The notes beneath the pieces were generated by a model. The model saw only the letters and a program-made list of their open reading frames with translations. It made no database searches and had not been told where the DNA came from. A stretch of DNA of 64,000 nt from DATACQ01 sp036555515 (GTDB lineage Bacteria > Desulfobacterota > Binatia > UBA9968): the NCBI GenBank assembly GCA_036555515.1, contig DATBLC010000264.1:1-64000 (forward strand), read 5' to 3'. Shown in pieces: positions 32,112 to 40,097 of this stretch (the stretch's first letter is position 1; each line of letters starts with the position of its first letter). Both the position numbers and the translations under genes were made by a program.

Positions 32112-32624
32112 ATGGAAAACTACGGACCCAAGGCGTCCGCCGCCGCGATCGTGGCGGGCCTCAAACTCGCGGGCATCGATTTTGTGGCGACCTTGCCGGA
32201 TGAAAAAATGCTGGAGCTGATTCGGGCGGTGGAAAAAGAGCCTGATTTCAAACATGTGCCGCTGTGCCGCGAAGAAGAGGGTATCGGCCTATGCGCTGGC
32301 GCCTATCTAGCGGGCAAACGCGCCGCTCTGATCATGCAGAACGCGGGGTTTCTTAACAGCTGCAACGCGCTCACGACGACTTCGATGCAGTTTCAGATCC
32401 CCGCGCTGCTCTTGATCTACTACGCCGGCGACATCGGCGACCGCGGCTTCACGACGCTGGGGAGCGTCACAGAGCCGGTGCTTCAGGGGATGGGAATTCG
32501 TTATTACATACTGCGCAGGCGCGAAGAAATCGAAGAAATTCTGCGCGGCGCGCAAATCCTGGCCGACGATTCCAAACGGCCGGTGGCGGTGCTTCTTACC
32601 AGGAGCGTTCTCGGAGTCCGGTGA
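32112..32624 (+). CDS. Sulfopyruvate/phosphonopyruvate decarboxylase-like alpha subunit (TPP PYR domain)
   Basis: This protein of about 170 residues corresponds to the pyrimidine-binding half of a thiamine-diphosphate decarboxylase split over two genes, as in ComD/ComE. Key parts are GIDFVATLPDEKMLELI, VPLCREEEGIGLCAGAYLAGKRAALIMQNAG (the Glu that activates the cofactor sits in the REEEG segment) and SMQFQIPALLLIYYAG. ATG 32112 is chosen. Upstream in-frame starts (32076, 32019) cannot be excluded because no SD is clear. The stop overlaps the beta subunit start (TGATG). Confidence 0.88.
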   Translation: MENYGPKASAAAIVAGLKLAGIDFVATLPDEKMLELIRAVEKEPDFKHVPLCREEEGIGLCAGAYLAGKRAALIMQNAGFLNSCNALTTTSMQFQIPALLLIYYAGDIGDRGFTTLGSVTEPVLQGMGIRYYILRRREEIEEILRGAQILADDSKRPVAVLLTRSVLGVR

Positions 32625-33223
32625 TGCAGCGCTACGAGTACTTGAAGACCATCGCCGCAGATGCCGGCGACGCGCTGGCGGTTTGTACCGGCTGGAGCGC
32701 GCGCGAGTGGTGGGCTGTAAGACCAAGCGACGGCAATCTCAAAACGCGCACGCTGGGTCTGGTTTCTTCCATAGCCGCCGGATTGGCCATCGCTCTGCCG
32801 CGGCGAAAAGTTATCGCCATCGACGGCGACGGCGCGTTTCTCATGAATCTATGCGGTCTCCCTACCATTGCGTTGCAGGATCCCGGCAATCTCATCCACC
32901 TCTTGTTTGATAACGAGGTATACGAGGCCTCCGGCGGCACCGCCACGGCGTCGCGAATAGCGGATGCCGTGGCGCTGGCGCGCGGCGCGGGTTACAAACA
33001 GGCATGTTGGGTCTCGGCCCCGGAAGAATTTCGCGCCGCCTTCGTTCAAGCCTGGCAGCGAAACACCCTATCGCTGATCGCGGTCAAAGTAGAGCCGGGG
33101 CAACCGAAGGGTCTGCCACGCCTAGATCTCGACGAGATCGAGAACAAATACCGCTTCATGCGCTATCTAGAAGCCACCGAGAAAAAAACCCTCTTGAATC
33201 CGGGCTTCGACTCAAAAATTTAG
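32624..33223 (+). CDS. Sulfopyruvate/phosphonopyruvate decarboxylase-like beta subunit (TPP PP domain)
   Basis: This 199-residue diphosphate-binding half of the TPP enzyme has the TPP/Mg motif VIAIDGDGAFLMNLCGL and, ~25 residues on, FDNEVYEASGG. The N-terminal AVCTGWSAREWW and LGLVSSIAAGLAIALP match ComE-like subunits. ATG 32624 overlaps the alpha stop by 1 nt with GGAG upstream, so the two are coupled. Together they should decarboxylate a 3-substituted pyruvate (sulfo- or phosphono-). The actual substrate is not fixed. Confidence 0.88.
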   Translation: MQRYEYLKTIAADAGDALAVCTGWSAREWWAVRPSDGNLKTRTLGLVSSIAAGLAIALPRRKVIAIDGDGAFLMNLCGLPTIALQDPGNLIHLLFDNEVYEASGGTATASRIADAVALARGAGYKQACWVSAPEEFRAAFVQAWQRNTLSLIAVKVEPGQPKGLPRLDLDEIENKYRFMRYLEATEKKTLLNPGFDSKI

Positions 33224-33283
33224 CCGTCACCGACCGCCAATGGCGGGCGTTCATCGCGTCAATCGCAATAGCGGAATTCCGAT

Positions 33284-34330
33284 TTAATTGCTTGAATGAT
33301 TTGAACGGCTCGAACGACTTGAACGTGCGTCACCGGCGCGGCCGATTTTCAGTTCAAGGCTGCCGGCCACCGCTTTCGCCGCAGTCTTCTTGACCCACCG
33401 GTATCGGCGCCAATACGCCGCGCGGGAAATTCTGCCAGACCGCCGAAAGCCGAGCCAATTCCATTGATCGGGAAATCGCCGGATCGCCTCTTCGATGTGG
33501 CGCGTGAACAGCCGGGTCGTTTCTGCGATGCTCATCTCGACGTCTCCATTGCGAACCGGTTCGATTTCCGGTCCGATTCTGAGCATCACTGATCCATCAG
33601 GCGTTCGCGCCGCAAAGATCGGCAAGGTCACGGCGCCCGTGCGCAGCGCCAGCGATGCGGGTCCGCGCGGTGCCGCGGCTTTCTGACCCATGAAATTTAT
33701 CTCTACGCCGCCCGATTTGAACTCGTCGGCGATAACCAAGACGACGCCGTTCTTGCGCAGGGCTTTCAAAATTCCCCGCACAGCTTCCTGGCGCGGCTTG
33801 GCCGAAATTGTGTCGATGCCGAGTTGCGTTCGGTAGTCGTTGATGACGCGCGCTAGCCTTTCGTCAGCCGGGTGTTTTACGACGATGCTAGAAGGATAAC
33901 CCGCCGCGGCAAGCCGCGGCCCGATCAACGTGAAGGCGCCCAGGTGCGCGCTCAACGCAATGACGCCTTTACCTTTGGCAAGGGCTTGTTTCAGATGCTC
34001 TTCGCCTTCGAGCGCGATGGTCGCGGCGATCCGCTCCTTCGGCAGGTACATGACTGCCATCGTGTCGAGCACGCCCAGGGCAAAGTTATTCCACGCGCGC
34101 CGCACGAGCCGTTTGCGTTCCTTCGGATCGGCAATTTGCTGTCCCAACGCTTTCTCGACGTTTTCTTCCATGCGTCTTCGGTAATTCCATAAAAGCATGA
34201 AAGTGAACCGCGCCATCAGCGATGTAACTGACGCGACGCACCGGTACGGAATCCAGGGCAGCAGCGCCATGAAACTCCTGAGCGCGTATTCGCCGATTCG
34301 GTATCTGAGGTTGTGAGAAAGCCGTCCCAT
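33284..34330 (-). CDS. LpxL/HtrB-family lysophospholipid or lipid A acyltransferase
   Basis: This 348-residue inner-membrane-associated acyltransferase has the family segments YRIGEYALRSFMALLPWIPYR, FALGVLDTMAV, GKGVIALSAHLGAFTLIG, KALRKNGVVLVIADE and ALRTGAVTLPIFA. In LpxL the catalytic motif is H-x4-D/E. Here H129 is followed at +5 by T134, so the acidic partner is missing at that place. ATG 34330 gives a family-like N-terminus, with alternatives at 34357 and 34405. The C-terminal tail (RSS)(RSS)(RSN)(HSS)N is the translation of a 9-bp tandem repeat and is likely a recent extension. Confidence 0.85.
   Translation of the reverse strand: MGRLSHNLRYRIGEYALRSFMALLPWIPYRCVASVTSLMARFTFMLLWNYRRRMEENVEKALGQQIADPKERKRLVRRAWNNFALGVLDTMAVMYLPKERIAATIALEGEEHLKQALAKGKGVIALSAHLGAFTLIGPRLAAAGYPSSIVVKHPADERLARVINDYRTQLGIDTISAKPRQEAVRGILKALRKNGVVLVIADEFKSGGVEINFMGQKAAAPRGPASLALRTGAVTLPIFAARTPDGSVMLRIGPEIEPVRNGDVEMSIAETTRLFTRHIEEAIRRFPDQWNWLGFRRSGRISRAAYWRRYRWVKKTAAKAVAGSLELKIGRAGDARSSRSSRSNHSSN
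33290..33325. repeat. 9-bp tandem repeat cgttcaaNN, locus 5 (translated)
   Basis: On the minus strand: cgttcaagt, cgttcgagc, cgttcaaat and cattcaagc. It lies in frame at the 3' end of the acyltransferase gene and encodes RSS-RSS-RSN-HSS just before the stop. Confidence 0.75.
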
Positions 34331-34432
34331 GGGTGGGCGCTTCGCCGCTGGAACCATTGTAGAGTTATGAAATCGTTTGACGCGCTTTGCAAGCGCGGAC
34401 GGCAAACGAGGGCGGGAATTCTCGAAGGTGTG

Positions 34433-34894
34433 TTACCGGTTGGCTACTTTGCGTAGCGCGGGCGCCATTGTCGCGGCTGCCGCGCAGCGCTCGCCTTCCT
34501 CCTCTAGTACGCTGGGCAAGAGTTTAAACACCTGCGCCGTGGCACGGCCCTCCAATTGGGTAGCCTTCCAACGCATCAGACCCTTGCGCAGATAGTCCGC
34601 ATCGAAGCCGAGAGTCTCGCAGACGTTGGCGAAACAAAAGAGTCTTTCGCTCGGTTCTTCCAGCAACCACTCTTCGGTTTCCTGGAAGATTCTCCTGCCC
34701 CTGCCATCACGCGCCGTTAAATACTTCTGAAAGCACGCGACGCCGTCTTCGAGTACGGCCAGCATCAGCCGCTTTTCCGGTTGCAGATGGGTCAGACGCC
34801 GAAATGTCTCCAGATACTGGTCCGGCATCACGGTGTCGGGCTGGAACAGCGACGCCAGCCGTTCACCCGTGGTCAAACCTGTTTCGAAAGCCAT
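34433..34894 (-). CDS. Conserved hypothetical protein in the Fe-S operon
   Basis: This 153-residue soluble helical protein contains QPEKRLMLAVLEDGVACFQKYL, RRIFQETEEWLLEE and CFANVCETLGFDADYLRKGLMRWK. The pattern looks like a conserved family seen in environmental Gram-negatives, but I know no assigned function. ATG 34894 has GGAGG 7 nt upstream, which decides against an earlier frame start at 34951. It is the last gene behind iscS-iscA-sufB-nifS-rrf2 and may be co-transcribed with the Rrf2 regulator. Confidence 0.75.
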   Translation of the reverse strand: MAFETGLTTGERLASLFQPDTVMPDQYLETFRRLTHLQPEKRLMLAVLEDGVACFQKYLTARDGRGRRIFQETEEWLLEEPSERLFCFANVCETLGFDADYLRKGLMRWKATQLEGRATAQVFKLLPSVLEEEGERCAAAATMAPALRKVANR

Positions 34895-34957
34895 GAAATT
34901 ACCTCCCGACCTGGCATCGCCAGAATGGAGGTCCAAGGAAGCAAATTTCAAACCGGC

Positions 34958-35410
34958 TCAAGCAGCGTTGGTGAGGGAAGCGGCAATCGATTCGCGGCGG
35001 AGCCCCGGCCGAAGCGCGGCAATCGTTGTTTGCCTAAATATTTCGGTGACTTTGCGTTGCACCTCGGCCCACACGCCGATCATGGTGCAGTGCGGTAACT
35101 GCTCGCAGCTCGGGTGTTGGTCCATGCAGGCATTTACGGCAATCGGGCCCTCTATCGCTTCGATGACTTCATAGAAAGTGATCGCTTCCGGCGCGCGGGC
35201 CAGCGCGTATCCGCCGCATGATCCTCTTTTCGATTTGATCAGCCCTTTACGCAGGAGATCTTGAAAAATCTTTTCCAAAAACTTGCGCGGTACTCCCTGG
35301 CGCTTCGCTATTTCAGCGATGGAGCAGCAATTGTTCGGATACTGGCCCGAAAGATAGATTACCGCGCGCAAGCCATAGTCGACTCTGCGCGATATCTGCA
35401 TCAGCGCCAC
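34958..35410 (-). CDS. Rrf2-family transcriptional regulator (IscR-like)
   Basis: This 150-residue regulator has a winged helix (MQISRRVDYGLRAVIYL, IAEIAKRQGVPRKFLEKIFQDLLRKGLIKSKRG) and three Cys in the C-terminal loop, spaced C95-x6-C102-x5-C108. These are the usual [2Fe-2S] ligands of Rrf2/IscR sensors. It probably senses Fe-S status and represses the operon from the palindrome at 39989-40008 (inference). The start is GTG 35410 with GAGGGG upstream, or ATG 35401. It lies 4 bp after the NifS-like stop. Confidence 0.92.
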   Translation of the reverse strand: MALMQISRRVDYGLRAVIYLSGQYPNNCCSIAEIAKRQGVPRKFLEKIFQDLLRKGLIKSKRGSCGGYALARAPEAITFYEVIEAIEGPIAVNACMDQHPSCEQLPHCTMIGVWAEVQRKVTEIFRQTTIAALRPGLRRESIAASLTNAA

Positions 35411-35414
35411 CGCG

Positions 35415-36614
35415 TCATCCCCTCAAACCGGCGCCGGTTATTTGTTGGCCGCCCAACTTGCCTAAAGCGGAAAGGCCTTGCAATCGCTGGACGATTTCGG
35501 GCAACTTCGCGCACACTATACTCACTTCGTCAGCGGTGTTTAAGCTGCTCAGGCTGAAGCGTACGGCGCCCTGGAGCCAGTCGGGCGGCACGGCCATCGC
35601 TCGAAGCACATGGGACGGCTCCGAAGAGCCCGCGGTGCAAGCGGAGCCCGTTGACGCGCAGATGCCAAATTGATCCAGCAAAACCAAAACCGCTTCGCCT
35701 TCTAAGTACCGGAAACTTATGTTGGTGGTGTTCGGCAAGCGGTTTGCGCCGCTGCCGTTGATCCGGCAATCAGGAAACAACTCCGAGAGCGCCGTTTCCA
35801 ACTGGTCTCGCAATGCCCGAACTCTTTTGTCATATCCTCCAAGGTGCGCCAATGCCTGCTCCGCGGCCTTGCCCATACCGACGATACTCGCGACATTTTC
35901 CGTACCGGCGCGGCGGTTACGTTCCTGGTGGCCGCCAATCAAAAAAGGTGAAAAAGAAATTTTCCGCCGCGCGTAGAGCGCGCCGACGCCTTTGGGGCCG
36001 TGAAACTTGTGGCCGGAAATCGTCAATAGATCCACGGGTAGCGCTTTCACATTGAGCGGAAGTTTGCCCGCCGTCTGCACCGCATCAACATGAAAGGGAA
36101 CTCCCCTGGCCTTGACGATCGCGCCGATCTCCTCAATGGGAAAAATCACGCCGGTCTCGTTGTTGGCGTGCATGATCGAAACCAGCGCGGTGTCGTCGCT
36201 CAATGAATCGCGCAGCTCGTCCAGATCCAGGCCGCCATCTTGATTCACACCGAGCCAGGTCACGCGATAGCCTTTTTTCTCCAGATGTTGGCACAGCCCG
36301 TACACGGCCGGATGTTCCACCTTGCTGGTCACGATATGGCGCTTGTCCGGACGCGCTTCCAACATGGCGCGAATGGCGGCGTTATCGCCTTCGGTGCCGC
36401 AACTGGTAAAAATCACTTCAACAGGATCAGCCGCGCCGATCAGCGACGCAACTTGGTCGCGGGCCTCGGTGATTTTTTCGCCCACTTGGCTGCCGAAGCG
36501 GTGGATGCTCGACGGATTGCCGTAAAGCTCGCTGAGAAACGGCCGCATCGCTTCGAATACGTCCGGCAAAACCCGCGTCGTCGCGTTATTATCGAAATAA
36601 ATTTCCGAGCTCAT
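35415..36614 (-). CDS. Cysteine desulfurase, NifS/IscS type (second in operon)
   Basis: This 399-residue PLP enzyme releases sulfur from cysteine for Fe-S assembly. It has IYFDNNATT at the N-terminus, KVEHPAVYG, the PLP Lys in SGHKFHGPKGVGALY, the active Cys in STGSACTAGSSEPSHVL and a group I-like loop. It differs clearly from the IscS at 38699 (for example NNATTRV against NHATTPV), so the operon carries two desulfurases. It sits between sufB and the Rrf2 gene with short spacing. Confidence 0.94.
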   Translation of the reverse strand: MSSEIYFDNNATTRVLPDVFEAMRPFLSELYGNPSSIHRFGSQVGEKITEARDQVASLIGAADPVEVIFTSCGTEGDNAAIRAMLEARPDKRHIVTSKVEHPAVYGLCQHLEKKGYRVTWLGVNQDGGLDLDELRDSLSDDTALVSIMHANNETGVIFPIEEIGAIVKARGVPFHVDAVQTAGKLPLNVKALPVDLLTISGHKFHGPKGVGALYARRKISFSPFLIGGHQERNRRAGTENVASIVGMGKAAEQALAHLGGYDKRVRALRDQLETALSELFPDCRINGSGANRLPNTTNISFRYLEGEAVLVLLDQFGICASTGSACTAGSSEPSHVLRAMAVPPDWLQGAVRFSLSSLNTADEVSIVCAKLPEIVQRLQGLSALGKLGGQQITGAGLRG

Positions 36615-36664
36615 TAGTTTACTCTGTATTGCCCAGCTGACCGCTCAAAGCCGATCGCCACGGG

Positions 36665-38125
36665 TTAACCGACGCTCCCCTCGAGACTGACGCCGAGAAG
36701 TTTTTGCGCCTCCACGGCGAACTCCATCGGCAGCTCTTTAAAAACCTGTTTGCAAAAGCCGTTGACGATCATATTTACCGCGTCCTCCGTGGAAAGACCG
36801 CGTTGGCGGCAATAAAAAAGCTGGTCTTCACCGATCTTCGACGTCGACGCCTCATGTTCCACCTGGGCCGTGCTGTTCAAAACTTCCAGGTAGGGAAACG
36901 TGTGCGCGCCGCACTTGTCGCCCATAAGCAAAGAGTCGCACTGGGAATAGTTGCGCGCGCCGTCGGCACCCTTCATGATCTTCACCAGGCCGCGGTAGGT
37001 ATTTTGGCCGTGGCCGGCGGAAATGCCCTTGGAGATGATCGTGCTGCGGCTGTTCTTGCCCATATGAATCATCTTGGTGCCAGTGTCCGCCTGCTGGTAA
37101 TTGTTGGTCAGCGCTACCGAGTAGAATTCGCCGACGGAATCGTCGCCCTGCAAGATGCAGCTTGGGTACTTCCAGGTGATCGCCGAGCCGGTTTCCACCT
37201 GGGTCCACGAAATCTTCGAGCGCTTGCCGAGACATTTGCCGCGCTTGGTGACGAAGTTAAAAATCCCGCCCCGCCCTTGGGCGTCGCCTGGATACCAGTT
37301 CTGCACGGTGGAATATTTGATCTGCGCGTCGTCGTGGGCGACGAGCTCCACCACCGCGGCGTGCAATTGGTTTTTGTCACGCATCGGCGCGGTGCAGCCT
37401 TCGAGATAGCTTACGTAGCTGCCTTCCTCGGCGATAATGAGGGTGCGCTCGAACTGGCCGGTCTCGGCGGCGTTGATGCGAAAATAGGTCGATAGTTCCA
37501 TCGGGCAGCGCACGCCCTTGGGAATATAGCAAAACGAACCGTCGCTGAACACCGCTGAGTTCAGCGCGGCAAAAAAGTTGTCCGTATACGGCACCACGGA
37601 ACCGAGATATTTTTGCACCAGCTCAGGATGGTCCCTGACCGCTTCGGAAAATGAACAGAAGATCACGCCCAATTCGGCCAGTTTTCCCTTGAACGTCGTC
37701 GCCACCGACACGCTGTCGAAAACCGCGTCCACCGCGACGCCCGCGAGCAGTTCTTGCTCGCGCAGAGGAATGCCGAGCTTCTCGTAGGTCTTGAGCAGTT
37801 CCGGGTCGACTTCTTCCAAACTCCTGGGCCCATCCGCTTTGCTCTTCGGCGCCGAATAGTAACTGATCGCCTGATAATCGATGGGCGGATAATGGATGTT
37901 GGCCCACTTCGGTTCGGCCTGGGATTTTTCCAGCTTGGCCCAGTGGCGGTAAGCCCTGAGGCGCCATTCGAGCATGAACTCCGGCTCATTTTTCTTTGCC
38001 GAGATGAACCGGATGATGTCTTCGTTCAACCCCGGTGGCACCGTGTCGGCCTCGATGTCACTGACGAAACCGTATTTGTACTCGCGCCGGGTCAGGTCTT
38101 CCACGCTTTTTTCAACTCGTGCCAT
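36665..38125 (-). CDS. sufB: Fe-S cluster assembly scaffold SufB
   Basis: This is a 486-residue SufB, the scaffold subunit of the SUF machinery. It starts at ATG 38125 (GGAG 8 nt upstream), giving MARVEKSVEDLTRREYKYGF. Typical segments: FCSFSEAVRDHPELV, YIPKGVRCPMELSTYFRIN, EEGSYVSYLEGCTAPMRD and EHEASTSKIGEDQLFYCRQRGL. SufB normally works with the ATPase SufC and SufD, and neither is next to it here. A frame extension through the 38197-38288 hairpin is rejected. Confidence 0.96.
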   Translation of the reverse strand: MARVEKSVEDLTRREYKYGFVSDIEADTVPPGLNEDIIRFISAKKNEPEFMLEWRLRAYRHWAKLEKSQAEPKWANIHYPPIDYQAISYYSAPKSKADGPRSLEEVDPELLKTYEKLGIPLREQELLAGVAVDAVFDSVSVATTFKGKLAELGVIFCSFSEAVRDHPELVQKYLGSVVPYTDNFFAALNSAVFSDGSFCYIPKGVRCPMELSTYFRINAAETGQFERTLIIAEEGSYVSYLEGCTAPMRDKNQLHAAVVELVAHDDAQIKYSTVQNWYPGDAQGRGGIFNFVTKRGKCLGKRSKISWTQVETGSAITWKYPSCILQGDDSVGEFYSVALTNNYQQADTGTKMIHMGKNSRSTIISKGISAGHGQNTYRGLVKIMKGADGARNYSQCDSLLMGDKCGAHTFPYLEVLNSTAQVEHEASTSKIGEDQLFYCRQRGLSTEDAVNMIVNGFCKQVFKELPMEFAVEAQKLLGVSLEGSVG

Positions 38126-38196
38126 ATTTAAATCTCCACTTTGGGCCATTCGCGGTATAACGTTGCGCCGAACGTAACCGCCTCGCCAAAAATCTC

Positions 38197-38288
38197 CGTT
38201 CAAAGTTCCAGGTTCAAGGTTCAACGACTCTTACTTTAGATCTCGATTTGAAACTCAACCTTGAACTTTGAACATTGAACCTTGAACG
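38197..38288. repeat. Hairpin of degenerate ggttcaa units
   Basis: The left arm cgttcaaagttccaggttc (38197 onward) faces the right arm caaccttgaactttgaac to cttgaacg. Both are built of 8-9 bp units. It lies between iscA and sufB and could form a strong mRNA stem within the operon. Confidence 0.7.
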
Positions 38289-38343
38289 ATAGCTGCCTTC
38301 CGGCTGACAATAACTTTTCTGAATGACGCTGCATAGTTTGGCC

Positions 38344-38673
38344 CTAAACTGTAAACGATGCGCCGCAGCCGCAAGATTTTTTGACGTTGGGATTTTGAAA
38401 CACGAATCCCGACTGCATCAACTCGTCCTTGTAATCAAGCTCGGTGCCGCCCAAATAAAGCAGGCTCTTCATGTCGACGAGAACTCTTGCCCCGTCCTTC
38501 TCGAAAACCTTATCGGTGCCCTTGGGCTGATCGAAATCGACCTTATATTGCAGGCCGGAACAACCGCCGCCGACGACTTTCACTCGCAGCCCCTGCCCGT
38601 CACGATTCTCAGCGGCAATCAGTTCCTTGATTCGCGCCGCCGCACGTTCCGTCACTGTCACTCCCATTGCCAT
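38344..38673 (-). CDS. IscA/ErpA-type Fe-S carrier protein
   Basis: This 109-residue A-type carrier has GVTVTERAAARIKEL, the first ligand Cys in VVGGGCSGLQYKV and the C-terminal pair in CGCGASF, giving the C-x(n)-C-G-C set. It delivers [2Fe-2S] or [4Fe-4S] clusters to target proteins. GGGAG upstream supports the ATG at 38673. The 25-bp gap to iscS indicates co-transcription. Confidence 0.95.
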   Translation of the reverse strand: MAMGVTVTERAAARIKELIAAENRDGQGLRVKVVGGGCSGLQYKVDFDQPKGTDKVFEKDGARVLVDMKSLLYLGGTELDYKDELMQSGFVFQNPNVKKSCGCGASFTV

Positions 38674-38698
38674 AGTTTTCCGCTCCCGTGAGAAAGAA

Positions 38699-39937
38699 TT
38701 ACAATACCTTGTCCCGAGTGTTAGTATTCGCCTGCGACCGCCGCTGTGCCTTGGCCTTACGCGCCTTGTATAACGGCGATATCTCGCGCAGCCGTTTTAC
38801 TTCCTGCACCACGCGCCGGACCGTAAAGTCGACTTCTTCCTCGGTGTTGAAACGGCCCAAGCCGAATCGGATCGAAGTGTGGGCCAATTCATCGGGGACG
38901 CCGATGGCGCGCAATACGTAGGACGGCTCCAAGCTCGCGGACGTGCAGGCCGAGCCGGTGGATACCGCGATTTCCTTGAGTGCCATCAATAGCGACTCGC
39001 CCTCGACGAAGGCAAAGCTCATGTTCATATTGCCGGGCAGCCGAAGTGCCGGGTGGCCATTGATATAGACCTCGTCAAGCTCGCCGAAAATGCCGTTCTT
39101 GAGCCGCTCGCGCAAAGCGATGAGCCGCTCCGACTCCGCGGCCATCTCTTTCTGCGCGATGGCGCATGCGGCGCCCAATCCGACGATGCCCGCGACGTTG
39201 AGCGTGCCCGATCGCATGCCGCGCTCATGGCCGCCGCCGTCGATTAGCGGGGTCAGCCTCACGCGCGGATGGCTTGCGCGTACGTAGAGCGCGCCGGCGC
39301 CCTTGGGGCCGTACATTTTGTGCGCCGTGAGCGATAGCAAATCGATTCCCATATCCTCGACGTGGAGCGGTATTTTGCCCACGGCCTGAGTCGCATCGCT
39401 GTGAAACAGAATACCCTTCTCTTTGGCGATGCGGCCGATTTCTTGCACCGGCTCGATGGTGCCGATCTCGTTATTGGCGGCCATGAGAGAAATCAAGATC
39501 GTCCTGGCCGTGATCGCTTCGCGCAATTGCCTTAAGTCGATCAAACCATCGCTGGCCACCGGCAAATAGGTCACCTGGTAGCCGTGCTCCTCGAGCGTCT
39601 TGCAACTGTCCAGTACGGCCTTGTGCTCGGTCACGCAGGTGATGATGTGATTGCCTTTATCTTTATACGCGTCCGCTACCCCTTTGACGGCAAGATTATC
39701 GGACTCAGTGGCGCCGCTCGTGAAAACGATCTCGCGGGGCGACCCGGCATGAATCAGTCGCGCCACTTGCTCCCGAGCCGTATCCACGGCGGCTTCGCTC
39801 TCCCAGCCGAATGCGTGGCTTCGGCTCGCGGCGTTGCCGAACTTTTCCGTGAAATACGGCAGCATCGCCTCCAGTACCTTGGGATCTACCGGCGTGGTGG
39901 CGTGATTATCCATGTAAATGGGAGTTTTGAGCGCCAT
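38699..39937 (-). CDS. iscS: Cysteine desulfurase IscS (first gene of Fe-S operon)
   Basis: This 412-residue PLP cysteine desulfurase has IYMDNHATTPVDPKVLEAM, TEHKAVLDSC, the PLP Lys in TAHKMYGPKGAGALYV and the active Cys in STGSACTSASLEPSYVL. It is the promoter-proximal gene of the operon, with an Rrf2-type palindrome and promoter just upstream. A basic C-terminal tail (KARKAKAQRR) replaces the usual IscU-binding tail, and no iscU gene is in the window, so the sulfur acceptor may be SufB (inference). Confidence 0.95.
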   Translation of the reverse strand: MALKTPIYMDNHATTPVDPKVLEAMLPYFTEKFGNAASRSHAFGWESEAAVDTAREQVARLIHAGSPREIVFTSGATESDNLAVKGVADAYKDKGNHIITCVTEHKAVLDSCKTLEEHGYQVTYLPVASDGLIDLRQLREAITARTILISLMAANNEIGTIEPVQEIGRIAKEKGILFHSDATQAVGKIPLHVEDMGIDLLSLTAHKMYGPKGAGALYVRASHPRVRLTPLIDGGGHERGMRSGTLNVAGIVGLGAACAIAQKEMAAESERLIALRERLKNGIFGELDEVYINGHPALRLPGNMNMSFAFVEGESLLMALKEIAVSTGSACTSASLEPSYVLRAIGVPDELAHTSIRFGLGRFNTEEEVDFTVRRVVQEVKRLREISPLYKARKAKAQRRSQANTNTRDKVL

Positions 39938-39988
39938 AAAAATGAAAATTACCCTGCTTTAGTTAGCAGTGAATCCATTCCCACTAAA

Positions 39989-40030
39989 TTAGTCTGATTT
40001 AAGACTAACCGACCACCAAGAGCGAGTCAA
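39989..40030 (-). promoter_or_regulatory. Promoter with Rrf2-type palindromic operator upstream of iscS
   Basis: On the minus strand TTGACT (-35, 40030-40025), then 17 bp, then TAGTCT (-10, 40007-40002). Overlapping the -10 is the inverted repeat TTAGTCT-N6-AGACTAA (40008-39989). The operon it drives encodes an IscR-like Rrf2 protein, so autoregulation is the natural reading (inference). The iscS ATG lies about 50 bp downstream. Confidence 0.6.
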
Positions 40031-40097
40031 CAGTGCCGTGTACGCCTAACAGATTGAAATTCTGAAATAAATTCTGCTGAGCGCGATGACAATCCGG

